Assembly (NCBI RefSeq): GCF_030408615.1
Contig: NZ_CP047187.1
Span: forward strand, 186,001 to 250,000
Length of the DNA stretch: 64,000 bases
Direction: 5' to 3'
Source of the DNA: Corynebacterium bovis DSM 20582 = CIP 54.80
GTDB taxonomy: Bacteria > Actinomycetota > Actinomycetes > Mycobacteriales > Mycobacteriaceae
A program made the translations under genes and the position numbers. The notes beneath the pieces were generated by a model. The model saw only the letters and a list, made by a program, of their open reading frames with translations, was not told where the DNA came from and searched no databases. This document shows, piece by piece, positions 8,966 to 17,261 of the stretch (the first letter of the stretch is position 1; every line of letters begins with the position of its first letter).

Positions 8966-9298
8966 ATGACCCGCACCACCACCGACACCGACGCCACCAC
9001 CGCCGCGGCCGACACCACCGGCACCACCGGCGACACCACGCAGCTGCCCGGCGGCGCCGTCCACGGGCTGCCGGACGACCTCCGGGACTCGCTGCTGACC
9101 AGCGACGTCGCCCGGGAAGCGTGGCTGGACATCACGACGCTCGCCCGGAACGAGTTCATCTGCTGGGTCGAGGACGCGAAGAAGCCGGAGACCCGGGCCC
9201 GCCGCATCCGGCGGACGAACGAGGAGCTGGAGGACGGGATGCGCCGGCCGTGCTGCTGGCCCGGCTGCGCCCACCGGGAGCGCAACGGCCACCCCTGA
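8966..9298 (+). CDS. Small protein resembling the YdeI/OmpD-associated family
   Basis: 110 residues. After a Thr/Ala/Asp-rich leader (about 30 residues) comes a compact segment with LPDDLRDSLLTSDVAREAWL and RNEFICWVEDAKKPETRARRI. This resembles the C-terminal helical part of YdeI/OmpD-associated proteins, where the motif is roughly aW..ls...r.e.i.wi..akk.eTr.rRi. A Cys pair (RPCCWPGC) near the end is extra. The molecular role of the family is unclear. The ATG lies 7 nt after a TAGGGT box (8953-8958), so a leaderless mRNA is likely. Confidence 0.75.
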   Translation: MTRTTTDTDATTAAADTTGTTGDTTQLPGGAVHGLPDDLRDSLLTSDVAREAWLDITTLARNEFICWVEDAKKPETRARRIRRTNEELEDGMRRPCCWPGCAHRERNGHP

Positions 9299-9351
9299 CC
9301 GGCTCGCCGCCCGGGCCGCCCCGCGCCTGGCCGGCCGTGCCCACGCCGCGC

Positions 9352-10677
9352 CTACAGCCGCAGCGCGACGGTGTGCACGAGCGACCGCTGCGAGCGGCTG
9401 AAGTTGTCGTCCGTCGTGACGAGCAGCGTGCGGCGGCCGTCCGGCTGGTCCGGCCCCCACGTCATGCCCTCGATGTTGTCCGGGTTCTCGCCGTGCGGGG
9501 AGAAGTCCAGCAGCTCCTCCTTCTCCACGGTCACCTCCCGGCCGTCGAGCGTCGGCCGCCCGAGGACGTCCGTCGCCGCTCCGGGGCGTACCCGGTAGAG
9601 CTTCCCGCGCGTGCCCTGACCGGGGACGTAGCCGCGTTCGAGGGTGAGGAACGTGCCGTCGCCGACGGCGAGGATCTCCGTCGCCCCACGCCCGTCCGCG
9701 CCGGGGTCGGCGGGGTCGAGCTGGTAGGCGTACTCCGCCCGGGGCATGCCCGTCGCCGTGTCGTACACGGTGAGGCGGTTGCGGCTGTCCTGCTGCAGCG
9801 GCCCCTCGGTGAGGACGACCGCGCTGCGTCCGCCGTCGGTGAGGGTGAGGCCCTCGTAGGCCTGGTTGTTGCGGATGCCGCGTCCGGGGCCCGGCCGGTG
9901 GTACTCGGGGATCGTGTAGCTCAGCCGTGCCTGTCCGTCGGGGCCGGCGAGGGTGACCGCGGGGGCGATGCCCGCGTCGGCGTCGCCCTCCGAGCTCCAG
10001 AGCAGGTCTCCACCGGGGGTGACGCGGATGCTCTCCGGGTCGACGGTCCCGCGGGCGTAGGGCTTCCCGTCGGCGTCCGTGAGTGTCACAGGTGCGCCAA
10101 TCGTGGCGGTGCCGGTGCCGCCGGTGGCCGTGCGCGGCAGCGTCAGCGGGTACGCCCGGGCCGGGCCCTTCTCCGACCGGTCGTCGCTGATGCCGATGTA
10201 CCGGTCGCCGGCGATGCGGTCGATCCCGGAGATGCCGCCGAAGGGCGCGTCCGCCGCCGGCCCGTTGCCGTGCTCGACGGTCGACCCGGCGAGGTCGTGC
10301 GTGTCCACGAGCTCGGCGACGGGCCCCGCGGCCGGCGGCGTCGGTGTCTGCGGCCCGCCCGGGGTGGTCGCCCCGGGGTCGGGGAGCAGGCCGGGGGAGG
10401 ACAGCGCCGGTGAGGACAGGGAGGGGAGGGAGGGGAGGGGGGACGACGACGCCACGCTCCCGCCGTCCCACGTCAGCGCGGCGGTGGACCCGGACGTCGA
10501 CGGGGCCGGGGCTGGGGCCGGGGCGGTGGCGGGCGCCGCGGAGGCGGGGGCGGTGGAGAGGAGGACGGCGGCGGCGAGCGTGGCGGCCGTGGCGGAGAGG
10601 GACGCGGTGCCGGTCGCGACGCGGCGGGCGGGCGCGGGCGTCAGGGCGGCCGGGTGGCGCGGGGGCGTGAGGGTCAT
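9352..10677 (-). CDS. Secreted esterase-like/phytase-like beta-propeller protein
   Basis: 441 residues with a signal peptide (hydrophobic segment about residues 18-50, rich in Ala and Leu), a Pro/Ala/Ser-rich linker, and then a domain of the 'esterase-like activity of phytase' type. Recognisable pieces are GGISGIDRIAGDRYIGISDDRS, PESIRVTPGGDLLWSSEGD, NNQAYEGLTLTDGG and the C-terminal DNIEGMTWGP followed by LLVTTDDNFS. Acidic loops of this kind bind Ca2+ in phytases. The likely role is release of phosphate from organic esters outside the cell, supported by the PHO-box-like repeats just upstream. Confidence 0.85.
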   Translation of the reverse strand: MTLTPPRHPAALTPAPARRVATGTASLSATAATLAAAVLLSTAPASAAPATAPAPAPAPSTSGSTAALTWDGGSVASSSPLPSLPSLSSPALSSPGLLPDPGATTPGGPQTPTPPAAGPVAELVDTHDLAGSTVEHGNGPAADAPFGGISGIDRIAGDRYIGISDDRSEKGPARAYPLTLPRTATGGTGTATIGAPVTLTDADGKPYARGTVDPESIRVTPGGDLLWSSEGDADAGIAPAVTLAGPDGQARLSYTIPEYHRPGPGRGIRNNQAYEGLTLTDGGRSAVVLTEGPLQQDSRNRLTVYDTATGMPRAEYAYQLDPADPGADGRGATEILAVGDGTFLTLERGYVPGQGTRGKLYRVRPGAATDVLGRPTLDGREVTVEKEELLDFSPHGENPDNIEGMTWGPDQPDGRRTLLVTTDDNFSRSQRSLVHTVALRL

Positions 10678-10710
10678 GCGGCCCAGTGTGCCGCACGAAG
10701 GTGGAGCGTC

Positions 10711-10743
10711 GGTGACGCCGCGGTGACGGTCCGGTGACGCCGG
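10711..10743 (-). promoter_or_regulatory. Three-unit PHO-box-like repeat upstream of the phytase-like gene
   Basis: GGTGACG starts at 10711, 10722 and 10733, an exact 11-bp period over three units. On the gene's strand the core reads CGTCACC, close to the GTTCACC core of actinobacterial PHO boxes. The array lies 34-66 bp upstream of the ATG, in a suitable place for an activator if transcription begins near the start codon. Confidence 0.6.
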
Positions 10744-10819
10744 TCAGCGGCGGACGACGCCCCCGGTCAGCGCCACGGACAGCCACGGACAGTCGGGGAC
10801 CGCCGCGGGTCGCCCCCGG

Positions 10820-11581
10820 TCAGCGGCGTGGGCGGCCGCGCGGCGTCGTGACCGTGGGGTCCCCCGGGATCCAGAAACGCAGCGGGGCCTCCCGGTTCCG
10901 CGAGATGCCGATGCGCGGCCCGGAGACGACCTCCACGTCCCCCGTCCGCGGGATGAGCGTGAACCCGTCGTCCGCGCCGGCCCCGCCCGCGCCGGCCCCG
11001 CCCGCGCCGGTTCCGTCCGTGCCGGTCGCGTGCGTGCCGAGGGCCACCGGCGACCCGTCGAGGTCGAGGTCCAGCCCCAGCGCCGCGCCGAGGTTCCCCG
11101 GCCCCCGCGCGAGGTTCACCGCGACCGGCCGCCCCTCGGGCTCCCCGGGGACCTCGCGCCAGCCGCGGCGGAGGCGGACGTCGTCGACCCCCTCGACGAC
11201 CCTCCCCGCCCGGAGCAGCACACCGCCGCCGCGACCGGACGGCCAGCACACGATGTTCCCCGCGCGGTGGATGCCGTAACTGGCGTAGACGTACAGGTGC
11301 AGGGGCGGTCCGAACATCGTGCGGCAGCGGGGGGTGGGCCCGCGGTGGGCGTGGGAGGCGGGGTCGAGGTCGCCGAGGTACGCCTCGACCTCCGTGAGGA
11401 CGACGGCGACGCGCCCGCGGCGGAGGGTCGAGCCGACGAGCAGGGGTGCGACCTCGTCGGGGGAGCGGGCGAAGTCGGCCGCGCGGAGCGGGGCGGACAC
11501 CGGGGTCGACGCCGCGGGCCCGGTCGGCGGGCCGGGAACGGTGGGCTGCGGGGAGTTGTCCGGGGTCGACGACGCCGTCAT
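10820..11581 (-). CDS. DNA-3-methyladenine glycosylase (AAG/MPG family)
   Basis: Removes alkylated purines from DNA as the first step of base excision repair. The 253-residue product carries the family blocks VLTEVEAYLGDLDPASHAHRGPT (the Glu acts as the catalytic base), MFGPPLHLYVYASYG (the tyrosine that wedges into the helix), AGNIVCWP, GVLLRAG and NLARGPGNLG. A Gly/Ala/Asp-rich insert of about 25 residues lies near residue 200 in a surface region. Its ATG overlaps the stop codon of the upstream FAD/NAD(P) gene (ATGA), so the two are translationally coupled. Confidence 0.92.
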   Translation of the reverse strand: MTASSTPDNSPQPTVPGPPTGPAASTPVSAPLRAADFARSPDEVAPLLVGSTLRRGRVAVVLTEVEAYLGDLDPASHAHRGPTPRCRTMFGPPLHLYVYASYGIHRAGNIVCWPSGRGGGVLLRAGRVVEGVDDVRLRRGWREVPGEPEGRPVAVNLARGPGNLGAALGLDLDLDGSPVALGTHATGTDGTGAGGAGAGGAGADDGFTLIPRTGDVEVVSGPRIGISRNREAPLRFWIPGDPTVTTPRGRPRR

Positions 11582-13887
11582 GCGCCCGCGCCCCCGTCGG
11601 CCCGTCCGCCGTCGCCCGCCACACCGGGTTCCGCACCGGGGTGCGCACCGAGTTCGGCACCGGGTTCCGCACCGGGGTGCGCACCGAGCGCCGCGCGGAG
11701 GGCGCTCCCCGCGGCGGCGTCCGTCTCCCGGAGCATGAGCGGGTCCGTGCCCGGCACGGGGCTGACGGTCGTCCCCGCGCGGAGCTCCTGCAGCGGGATC
11801 CCCACGAGGTGCACGCGGGGGTCCGGGGTGCCGTCCGCGCCGATGACCCGGGTCGAGGGCAGGTCGACGTCCGGGGACCGCGTCGGCCGCCCGTCCGCCC
11901 CGGGCGTGAACGGGCGCACCCGCCCCGCCGCGACGAGCGCGGCGGTGAGCGGGTCGGCGGAACTGCGCACGTCAGGGGCGTGCATCCAGGCGTCGAGCAG
12001 CGCCGGCGCGGCGACGGGGTGGTCGCCGGTCGTCGGGGAGGTGAGGACGAACGCGGGGGCCTCCGGGTCCACGACGACCGTCGGGTGCGCCCCGGCGAAC
12101 CGCACGACACCCGCGTCGACGAGCGCGAGGAGCTCCCGGGTGCGGAACGCCGGCGGGCCCGAACCGACCATCTGCCCGAACGCCGTCAGCCGCGCGACGG
12201 CCGGCCGGGACGCGGCGGTGTACCGCCCGGCCTGGCCGATGAGGTGCACCGGGGTGCGCGCCGCGCCGATGACGCGCAGCCCGGCCCGCAGCGCGCTGTC
12301 CCGCCCGGCGGCGGCCTCGCGGAGATCGTCGACGAGGCGGTCGCCGACCCACGCCGTGAAGTCCGCCACCGGGTCGGCGCCGGGGTCGGCGCCGGTACCG
12401 CCCGCCGCGCCGTCGCCCGGCCGGTACGCCCCCACGGGGTCCATGAGCGCGGGGATGTCGAGACACGGGAGGGCGGCGTCGTCCCCCGACCCGGACCCTC
12501 CCGCGGCCGGGCCCCCGACAGCCTCCGCGATGACCGCCCGGATCCCCGGGTCCCGGTGCAGGGACTCCGGGTCCCGCGCGGCGTCGATGACCGCCCGCGC
12601 CCGGTCCAGCAACGGCCCCGGGGTGCCGACGGTCGAGGTCAGCAGGGTGCGGAGGAACTCCTCGTGCGCGTCACGGACGACGGCGGGCCACACGCCCGTC
12701 CCGGGGTCCGTCGCGTCGAGACTCCCCGGCTCCGTGTCCGGGCCGCCCGGGCCGAACCGGTCCAGCAGGGCGGTCAGGCGCGGCATCGAGGGGGTCGGGG
12801 GCATCGCGCCGAACTCCGGTTTCGGGAGGAAGGGGTAGCCCCGGTGGGACGACGCCACGATCCGCGGTTCACGCCCCGACGGCACGTACCGCAGCCCGGA
12901 GCGGGCCGCCGCGTCCCGGACGAACCGGCCGCCCCGGCCGACGGTGAGCAGGGTGACGGCGTCGGTGAAGCCCATGCCGAGACCCCGGACGATGACCTCC
13001 GCGCCCGCCGCGAGGGAGGACAGGTCCTGGTCGACCGGGGTGCCCGGGCGGACCCACGTCAGCGGGGACGGGCGGCCGATCGCCGCGCTCATCTGCGCCG
13101 CCGAGTCGACGGTCACGGCGAGGAAGCGTTCCATCGCGTCGGGCTCGACCGGGGTCCAGCCCTGCGCGAGGACGGTCGCGTGGGCGGTGACGGACGTGCC
13201 GTCGGCGAGGAGGAGCGTGTCCGTGGTGGCGGGGGTGGGGGTCGCGGCGGTGGGGGTGTCCGTGGCGGGTGCGTCGGTGCCGGTGGCGGGCGCGTCGGCG
13301 TGGAGGTCCACCGCCCGGGAGCGGTGCACGCGGACGTCGACCCCGAGGGCGGCGAGACGGTCGACGGCCCGGTCCGGGCACCAGCGCAGGTAGCGGCCGT
13401 ACAGGGCGCGCGGCGGGTGGGACCACGGGTGGAGGGCCGACGGGCCGTCGAGGCGCGCGGAGGGCGCGGCGGCATCGGGGGCGGCGTCGGGCTCCGCGGC
13501 GGATGCGGCGTCGGACCCGGTGCCGGTGAGACCCCGCGCGCGGGCCCAGGCGTAGAGCGTCGGCCCTTCGTGGACCGGGGCGGTGACCGACGCGCCGGGC
13601 TCGGTGAACAGCGTCACCGCGTCGGCGAGGGTGTTCATGCAGAGGATGTCCGGCTGGTCCGTGCGCCACACCTCACCGGCGCCGGGCTCGGCCGGGTCGA
13701 TGAGGTGGACGACGAGCCGCGTGCCCGGGCCGGCCGGGCCGGTGGTTCCGGCCGAACCGGCCGACCCGGCGGACTCCAGGTGCGCGGCCAGGCGTTCGAG
13801 CACGGACACGCCACGCGGACCCGCGCCGACGACGGCGACGGACACCTCCCCGTCGGCGGGGCGGTCGAGGGGGGTCCGCGGGGTCAC
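11578..13887 (-). CDS. FAD/NAD(P)-binding protein, large
   Basis: 769 residues. The N-terminal VSVAVVGAGPRGVSVLERLA is a Rossmann dinucleotide-binding loop of the FAD/NAD(P)-binding domain found in uncharacterised large flavoproteins, followed by WRTDQPDILCMNTLADAVTLFTEPG, also typical of that group. A second nucleotide motif (VIVRGLGMGFTDAVTLLT) occurs near the middle. The GTG start overlaps the stop of the upstream lipoprotein gene by four bases. The enzyme's substrate is unknown. The extreme C-terminus is built of HPGAEPGAELGAHPGAEPG repeats. A longer open frame upstream (to 14154) is a shadow. Confidence 0.85.
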   Translation of the reverse strand: MTPRTPLDRPADGEVSVAVVGAGPRGVSVLERLAAHLESAGSAGSAGTTGPAGPGTRLVVHLIDPAEPGAGEVWRTDQPDILCMNTLADAVTLFTEPGASVTAPVHEGPTLYAWARARGLTGTGSDAASAAEPDAAPDAAAPSARLDGPSALHPWSHPPRALYGRYLRWCPDRAVDRLAALGVDVRVHRSRAVDLHADAPATGTDAPATDTPTAATPTPATTDTLLLADGTSVTAHATVLAQGWTPVEPDAMERFLAVTVDSAAQMSAAIGRPSPLTWVRPGTPVDQDLSSLAAGAEVIVRGLGMGFTDAVTLLTVGRGGRFVRDAAARSGLRYVPSGREPRIVASSHRGYPFLPKPEFGAMPPTPSMPRLTALLDRFGPGGPDTEPGSLDATDPGTGVWPAVVRDAHEEFLRTLLTSTVGTPGPLLDRARAVIDAARDPESLHRDPGIRAVIAEAVGGPAAGGSGSGDDAALPCLDIPALMDPVGAYRPGDGAAGGTGADPGADPVADFTAWVGDRLVDDLREAAAGRDSALRAGLRVIGAARTPVHLIGQAGRYTAASRPAVARLTAFGQMVGSGPPAFRTRELLALVDAGVVRFAGAHPTVVVDPEAPAFVLTSPTTGDHPVAAPALLDAWMHAPDVRSSADPLTAALVAAGRVRPFTPGADGRPTRSPDVDLPSTRVIGADGTPDPRVHLVGIPLQELRAGTTVSPVPGTDPLMLRETDAAAGSALRAALGAHPGAEPGAELGAHPGAEPGVAGDGGRADGGAGA

Positions 13888-14642
13888 GCCTGGGGGCCGT
13901 TGAGGGGCACGAGGCAGGTGTCGGTCCCCCCGTCGGCGCCGAGGAGGGCGACGGCCACCCCGTTGAGGTCCGCGACCTGCGGGCCGTCGGACACGGTCAC
14001 CGAGGACCGCCCGTCCGGGACGGTCGTGACGTGCTCCTCGGTCCGGCCGTCGCGGAACATGTAGGCGTAGCGCACCTGGTCCCCGGCGGAGCCGGTGTAG
14101 CGCAGCTCCGCGGGGCCGGAGCGGGAGGTGAGCGTCGCGCGGGAGGCGATGCACGAGCCGTTGTCGGCGGCGAGCGCGCCCCGGGTGTTCGTCGAGCCGG
14201 CGACCGCGGCACGGGTGTCCGCGCCGCCCGGCTGCCGGGTGGTCGACGCCCCGGCGTCGGGGGTCGTCGCCGTCGGGCGGTCGGCGGGGTCCGCCGTCGT
14301 CCGGGCGGAGCTGCCGGAGGTGCCGGCGCCGGCCGTGCCGGAGGTCGTCCGCGTGCCCGCCGCACCCGACTGTGGTGCGGTCGTGCCGGACGCGGTCGCG
14401 TCTGCGCCCTCGCCCTCGCCGCTGAGGGAGAGGGTGGAGTACTTCTCCGGGGAACTCAGCCGGTCACCGGGGCCGTCGGTGTCGCAGGCCGCCACCGACA
14501 GCGCGAGCGCGCCGCACACGCCCGCCGCGGCGAGGCGTCCGGCCGCCGCCCGGCGGGGCGTGCGGTGCGCCGCGCCGCGGCCGGCACCGCGGTCACGGCC
14601 GTGGTCCGTGGCCCGGGTCGCGGGGTCTGTGCTGCCGGTCAC
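13884..14642 (-). CDS. Putative lipoprotein of unknown function
   Basis: About 252 residues. An Arg-rich N-terminus leads to a hydrophobic segment ending in LSVAACDTDG, a lipobox-like LxVAAC, so it is probably lipid-anchored outside the membrane. A long Thr/Ala/Gly/Ser-rich linker follows, then a compact domain of about 85 residues with one Cys pair (GSCIAS and DTCLVP). The start chosen is GTG at 14642 because TTGAGGA lies 8 nt upstream; ATG at 14666 in the same frame has a poorer ribosome site. It heads a three-gene coupled operon with the FAD/NAD(P) protein and the DNA glycosylase. Confidence 0.75.
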   Translation of the reverse strand: MTGSTDPATRATDHGRDRGAGRGAAHRTPRRAAAGRLAAAGVCGALALSVAACDTDGPGDRLSSPEKYSTLSLSGEGEGADATASGTTAPQSGAAGTRTTSGTAGAGTSGSSARTTADPADRPTATTPDAGASTTRQPGGADTRAAVAGSTNTRGALAADNGSCIASRATLTSRSGPAELRYTGSAGDQVRYAYMFRDGRTEEHVTTVPDGRSSVTVSDGPQVADLNGVAVALLGADGGTDTCLVPLNGPQA

Positions 14643-14670
14643 ATGAGGCGTCCTCAAGGTACTCATGTGA
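14639..14670. promoter_or_regulatory. Perfect 9-bp inverted repeat at the divergent promoter
   Basis: TCACATGAG (14639-14647) is the exact inverse of CTCATGTGA (14662-14670), with 14 nt between. The repeat spans both possible start codons of the lipoprotein gene and its ribosome binding site, and lies 38 bp before the divergent GNAT gene. It could be an operator or a hairpin that masks translation. Confidence 0.5.
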
Positions 14671-14707
14671 TCCAGCGTAGCAACGACCGTGACGTACCCT
14701 CGGGGCC

Positions 14708-15316
14708 ATGGAGTGTGAGGTGGTGGTCCGTCCGGAGAACGACGCCGACGCGGAGGCCGTGCGGCAGGCCGTCACGGCGGCCTTCGCCGACGAGGGGTTC
14801 TCCGACGGCTCGGAGCCCGATGTCGTCGACGCCCTCCGGGAGGCCGGGGCGTTGACCGTGTCCCTCGTCGCGGAGGCGCCCGACGGCTCCGTCGCCGGGT
14901 ACGTCGCCCTCTCCCCGGTGACGCTGTCCGCCGAACACCCCGCTGACCTGGAGGAACCGCTCGCCGACACGGGTGAGGGCGACGCCCGCCCGGCCGTCAG
15001 CCCGGACGGGTGGTACGGCTTCGGGCCCGTCGCCGTCGTCCCGGACCACCAGGGGAGGGGCCTCGGCGGCCGGCTCGTCACCGGGGCCCTCGACCGGGTG
15101 CGGGACGTCGACCCGCGGGCGCGTGGCGTCGTCGTCCTCGGGGACCCCGGGTATTACAACCGTTTCGGTTTCGCCCACCGCGAGGGGCTCACGTATCCGG
15201 GGGCACCGGTGGAGATGTTCCAGGCGAGGTTTCTCGACGACGACCCCTCCCCGCGCGACACCGGCTACCCCACGGGCACCGTCTCCTACCACCGGGCGTT
15301 CGCCACGGGGGTGTGA
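14708..15316 (+). CDS. GNAT-family N-acetyltransferase (YhbS-like)
   Basis: 202 residues. Transfers an acetyl group from acetyl-CoA to an unknown amine. The acetyl-CoA loop is clear: GPVAVVPDHQGRGLGGRLV (Q/RxxGxG/A type), followed by GVVVLGDPGYYNRFGFAHREGL, typical of YhbS-like enzymes. The N-terminus has the usual IRPENDADAEAVRQAV-type start. The ATG lies 7 nt after TACCCT (14695-14700) with no Shine-Dalgarno, suggesting a leaderless mRNA. Confidence 0.9.
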   Translation: MECEVVVRPENDADAEAVRQAVTAAFADEGFSDGSEPDVVDALREAGALTVSLVAEAPDGSVAGYVALSPVTLSAEHPADLEEPLADTGEGDARPAVSPDGWYGFGPVAVVPDHQGRGLGGRLVTGALDRVRDVDPRARGVVVLGDPGYYNRFGFAHREGLTYPGAPVEMFQARFLDDDPSPRDTGYPTGTVSYHRAFATGV

Positions 15317-15325
15317 GCGCGCGGC

Positions 15326-16948
15326 TCACTGCGGCAGGCCGGCACCCGCCGTGGCGTCGGCGCCTGACCCGGACCAGCCGCCGCCCGACCCGGATGCGGC
15401 ACCCGCGGCGGACGTGGCGTCGGCCCCCGACCCGGAGCCCGCACCCGCCGTGGCGTCGGCGTCCGTCCCCGCCCCGACCGTCCCAGGCCACCGGCGACCC
15501 CCGGTCGCCGTGTCCGTCGCCGCGACCGCGTCCCGCACGAGCTCCCGCATCCCCGAGTTCGCGAAACTCGCCCCCGGGGTGAACCCCTGGCGCACCACGA
15601 CGAGCCGCCGCGACGGGACCACCGCCAGGTACTGGCCGTCGTGGCCGTCGGCCCACACCATGTCCACCGGCAGGTCCGGGAAGTGGGCCCGCCCGTCGGC
15701 CGCGCGGTTGACCCACCACCCGGCCCCGTACGGCGCGGTGCCGGTCCCGCCCGAGGACTCCGTCGCGCCCTCGCCGCCGGCCGGGTGCGTCGTGAACGAC
15801 TCCCGCAGCCAGTCCCGCGGCAGCAGCCGCCGCGCCGCGGGCGCCGGGGAGGCCTCCCCTGTCGCCGGGTCGACGACGTCCGGCGCATCCGGGTCGACCA
15901 CCCCGTCGTTGAGGATGAACTGGCCGAACTTCGCCCAGTCCCGTGGTGTGGCCATCATCCCCGACCCGCAGGCCAGGCCGCCCGACCGGTCGAACTCCAG
16001 CTCCGCGCTGGCCATCCCCAGCGGCCGGTACAGCAGCCGGTACGCCATGTCCGCGCCCATCCGCGTCCGGTCCTGCAGCACCGAGCACAGCAGCGCCGTC
16101 GTGCCCGTGCTGTACGTGCGGGTCGTGCCCGGGCGCGACGTCAGCGGCTTGTCCGCGACGAACGCCGCCTGGTCCGGCTCGTGGTACAGCAGCTCCGCCA
16201 CGTCGCCGGTGAGCCCGTAGGACTCGTCCCACTCCAGGCCCGGGGTCATCCGCATGAGGTTGTCGACGCTGATCGACCGGCGCTCGTCGCCCTCGCCCCA
16301 GCCGGCCCACAGGTCGTGGTCGTCCGGCGAGAGGGTCGCGCCGGGCACCGCACCGGCGGCGACGCGGCCCGCCAGCGCATTGGTCGCCGACTTCGTCATC
16401 GACCAGCCCCGCTGGGGCGTGAATTCGTCGAACCCCCCGGAGTAGCCCTCGCCGACGACGGCACCGTCCTGCACGACGACGACCCCGCGGCTGCCCTCCC
16501 GGTCGAGGGCGGCGGCGACGGCGCGCTGCACGGCGGCGTCGGCCGGGCCCGTGAACGGCCGCACCGGCTGCGGGACACCCGGGGTCGTGCGCTCCGCCAC
16601 CGGCGGCACCGGGTCCGTGACGGCGGGGCGGGAGTCCGCGACGACACAGCCGGACCCCGGGATGCGCCACGCGGTCGACGGGTACAGGCCCATCACCGAC
16701 GCCGTCGCGGACTCCTCCTGCGCCTCGAAACCGGTGCTCACGAAGCCGTCGATGCTGTTCGGCGGCACATCCGGGGTGAAGTTGCCCTGGCCCTGGACGT
16801 AGCGGCGCTCGCACGCGGCCTTGGCGATGTACGCCGTCCCGGTCGTGGCGGTCGGCGCGATGTTCACCGCCACCGCGGTGCCTGTGACCAGGCCGACGAC
16901 GACCACCGCCGCGCCGACGCCACCCGCGTACCTCACCCATCGCTTCAT
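15326..16948 (-). CDS. Serine hydrolase, class C beta-lactamase/penicillin-binding fold
   Basis: 540 residues, exported: KRWVRY is followed by a strong hydrophobic helix (VGAAVVVVGLVTGTAVAV). The catalytic SxxK is SMTK in GWSMTKSATNALAGR (about residue 190), with DNLMRMTPGLEWDE and YSTGTTALL further on, as in other ABL-class esterases/DD-peptidases. The C-terminus (after about residue 500) is a Gly/Ala/Ser/Asp repeat tail. The ATG at 16948 lies 7 nt after TAAGGT (16961-16956), so it is probably leaderless; a TTG at 16966 in the same frame is less likely. Substrate unknown (ester or peptidoglycan). Confidence 0.88.
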   Translation of the reverse strand: MKRWVRYAGGVGAAVVVVGLVTGTAVAVNIAPTATTGTAYIAKAACERRYVQGQGNFTPDVPPNSIDGFVSTGFEAQEESATASVMGLYPSTAWRIPGSGCVVADSRPAVTDPVPPVAERTTPGVPQPVRPFTGPADAAVQRAVAAALDREGSRGVVVVQDGAVVGEGYSGGFDEFTPQRGWSMTKSATNALAGRVAAGAVPGATLSPDDHDLWAGWGEGDERRSISVDNLMRMTPGLEWDESYGLTGDVAELLYHEPDQAAFVADKPLTSRPGTTRTYSTGTTALLCSVLQDRTRMGADMAYRLLYRPLGMASAELEFDRSGGLACGSGMMATPRDWAKFGQFILNDGVVDPDAPDVVDPATGEASPAPAARRLLPRDWLRESFTTHPAGGEGATESSGGTGTAPYGAGWWVNRAADGRAHFPDLPVDMVWADGHDGQYLAVVPSRRLVVVRQGFTPGASFANSGMRELVRDAVAATDTATGGRRWPGTVGAGTDADATAGAGSGSGADATSAAGAASGSGGGWSGSGADATAGAGLPQ

Positions 16949-17000
16949 GGCGTACACCTTAGCCAACGGGTCGCCGCCGGCCCCCGGGGCGCGGGGCGGC

Positions 17001-17206
17001 GGCGGGTGGTGCGGTGTGGCGTTGTCGGTGACTGGCAGTGTCAGGTCAAAAAACCGCCCGAAATTGACCTGCAGCTGCCAGTTGCCGACATCAGCGCGGT
17101 GCCGGCGGGTGGTGCGGTGTGGCGTTGTCGGTGACTGGCAGTGTCAGGTCAAAAAACCACCCGAAATTGACCTGCAGCTGCCAGTTGCCGACATCAGCGC
17201 GGTGCT
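17001..17206. repeat. Two tandem 103-bp repeats, each with a 26-bp-arm hairpin
   Basis: Bases 17001-17103 and 17104-17206 are nearly identical. In each, a left arm (17024-17049; 17127-17152) pairs imperfectly with a right arm (17064-17089; 17167-17192) across a 14-nt loop with a CCGCCC core between A-tracts. A third left arm only is at 17220-17243. The element fills most of the 313-bp gap between the serine hydrolase and the aldo/keto reductase. The loop layout (A-tract, GC core, A-tract) resembles that of the 54-bp palindromes farther right. Confidence 0.85.
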
Positions 17207-17261
17207 GGAGGGCGGCGATGTCGGTGACCGGCAGTGCCAGGTCGGGTGCGCGGGTCAGGTG

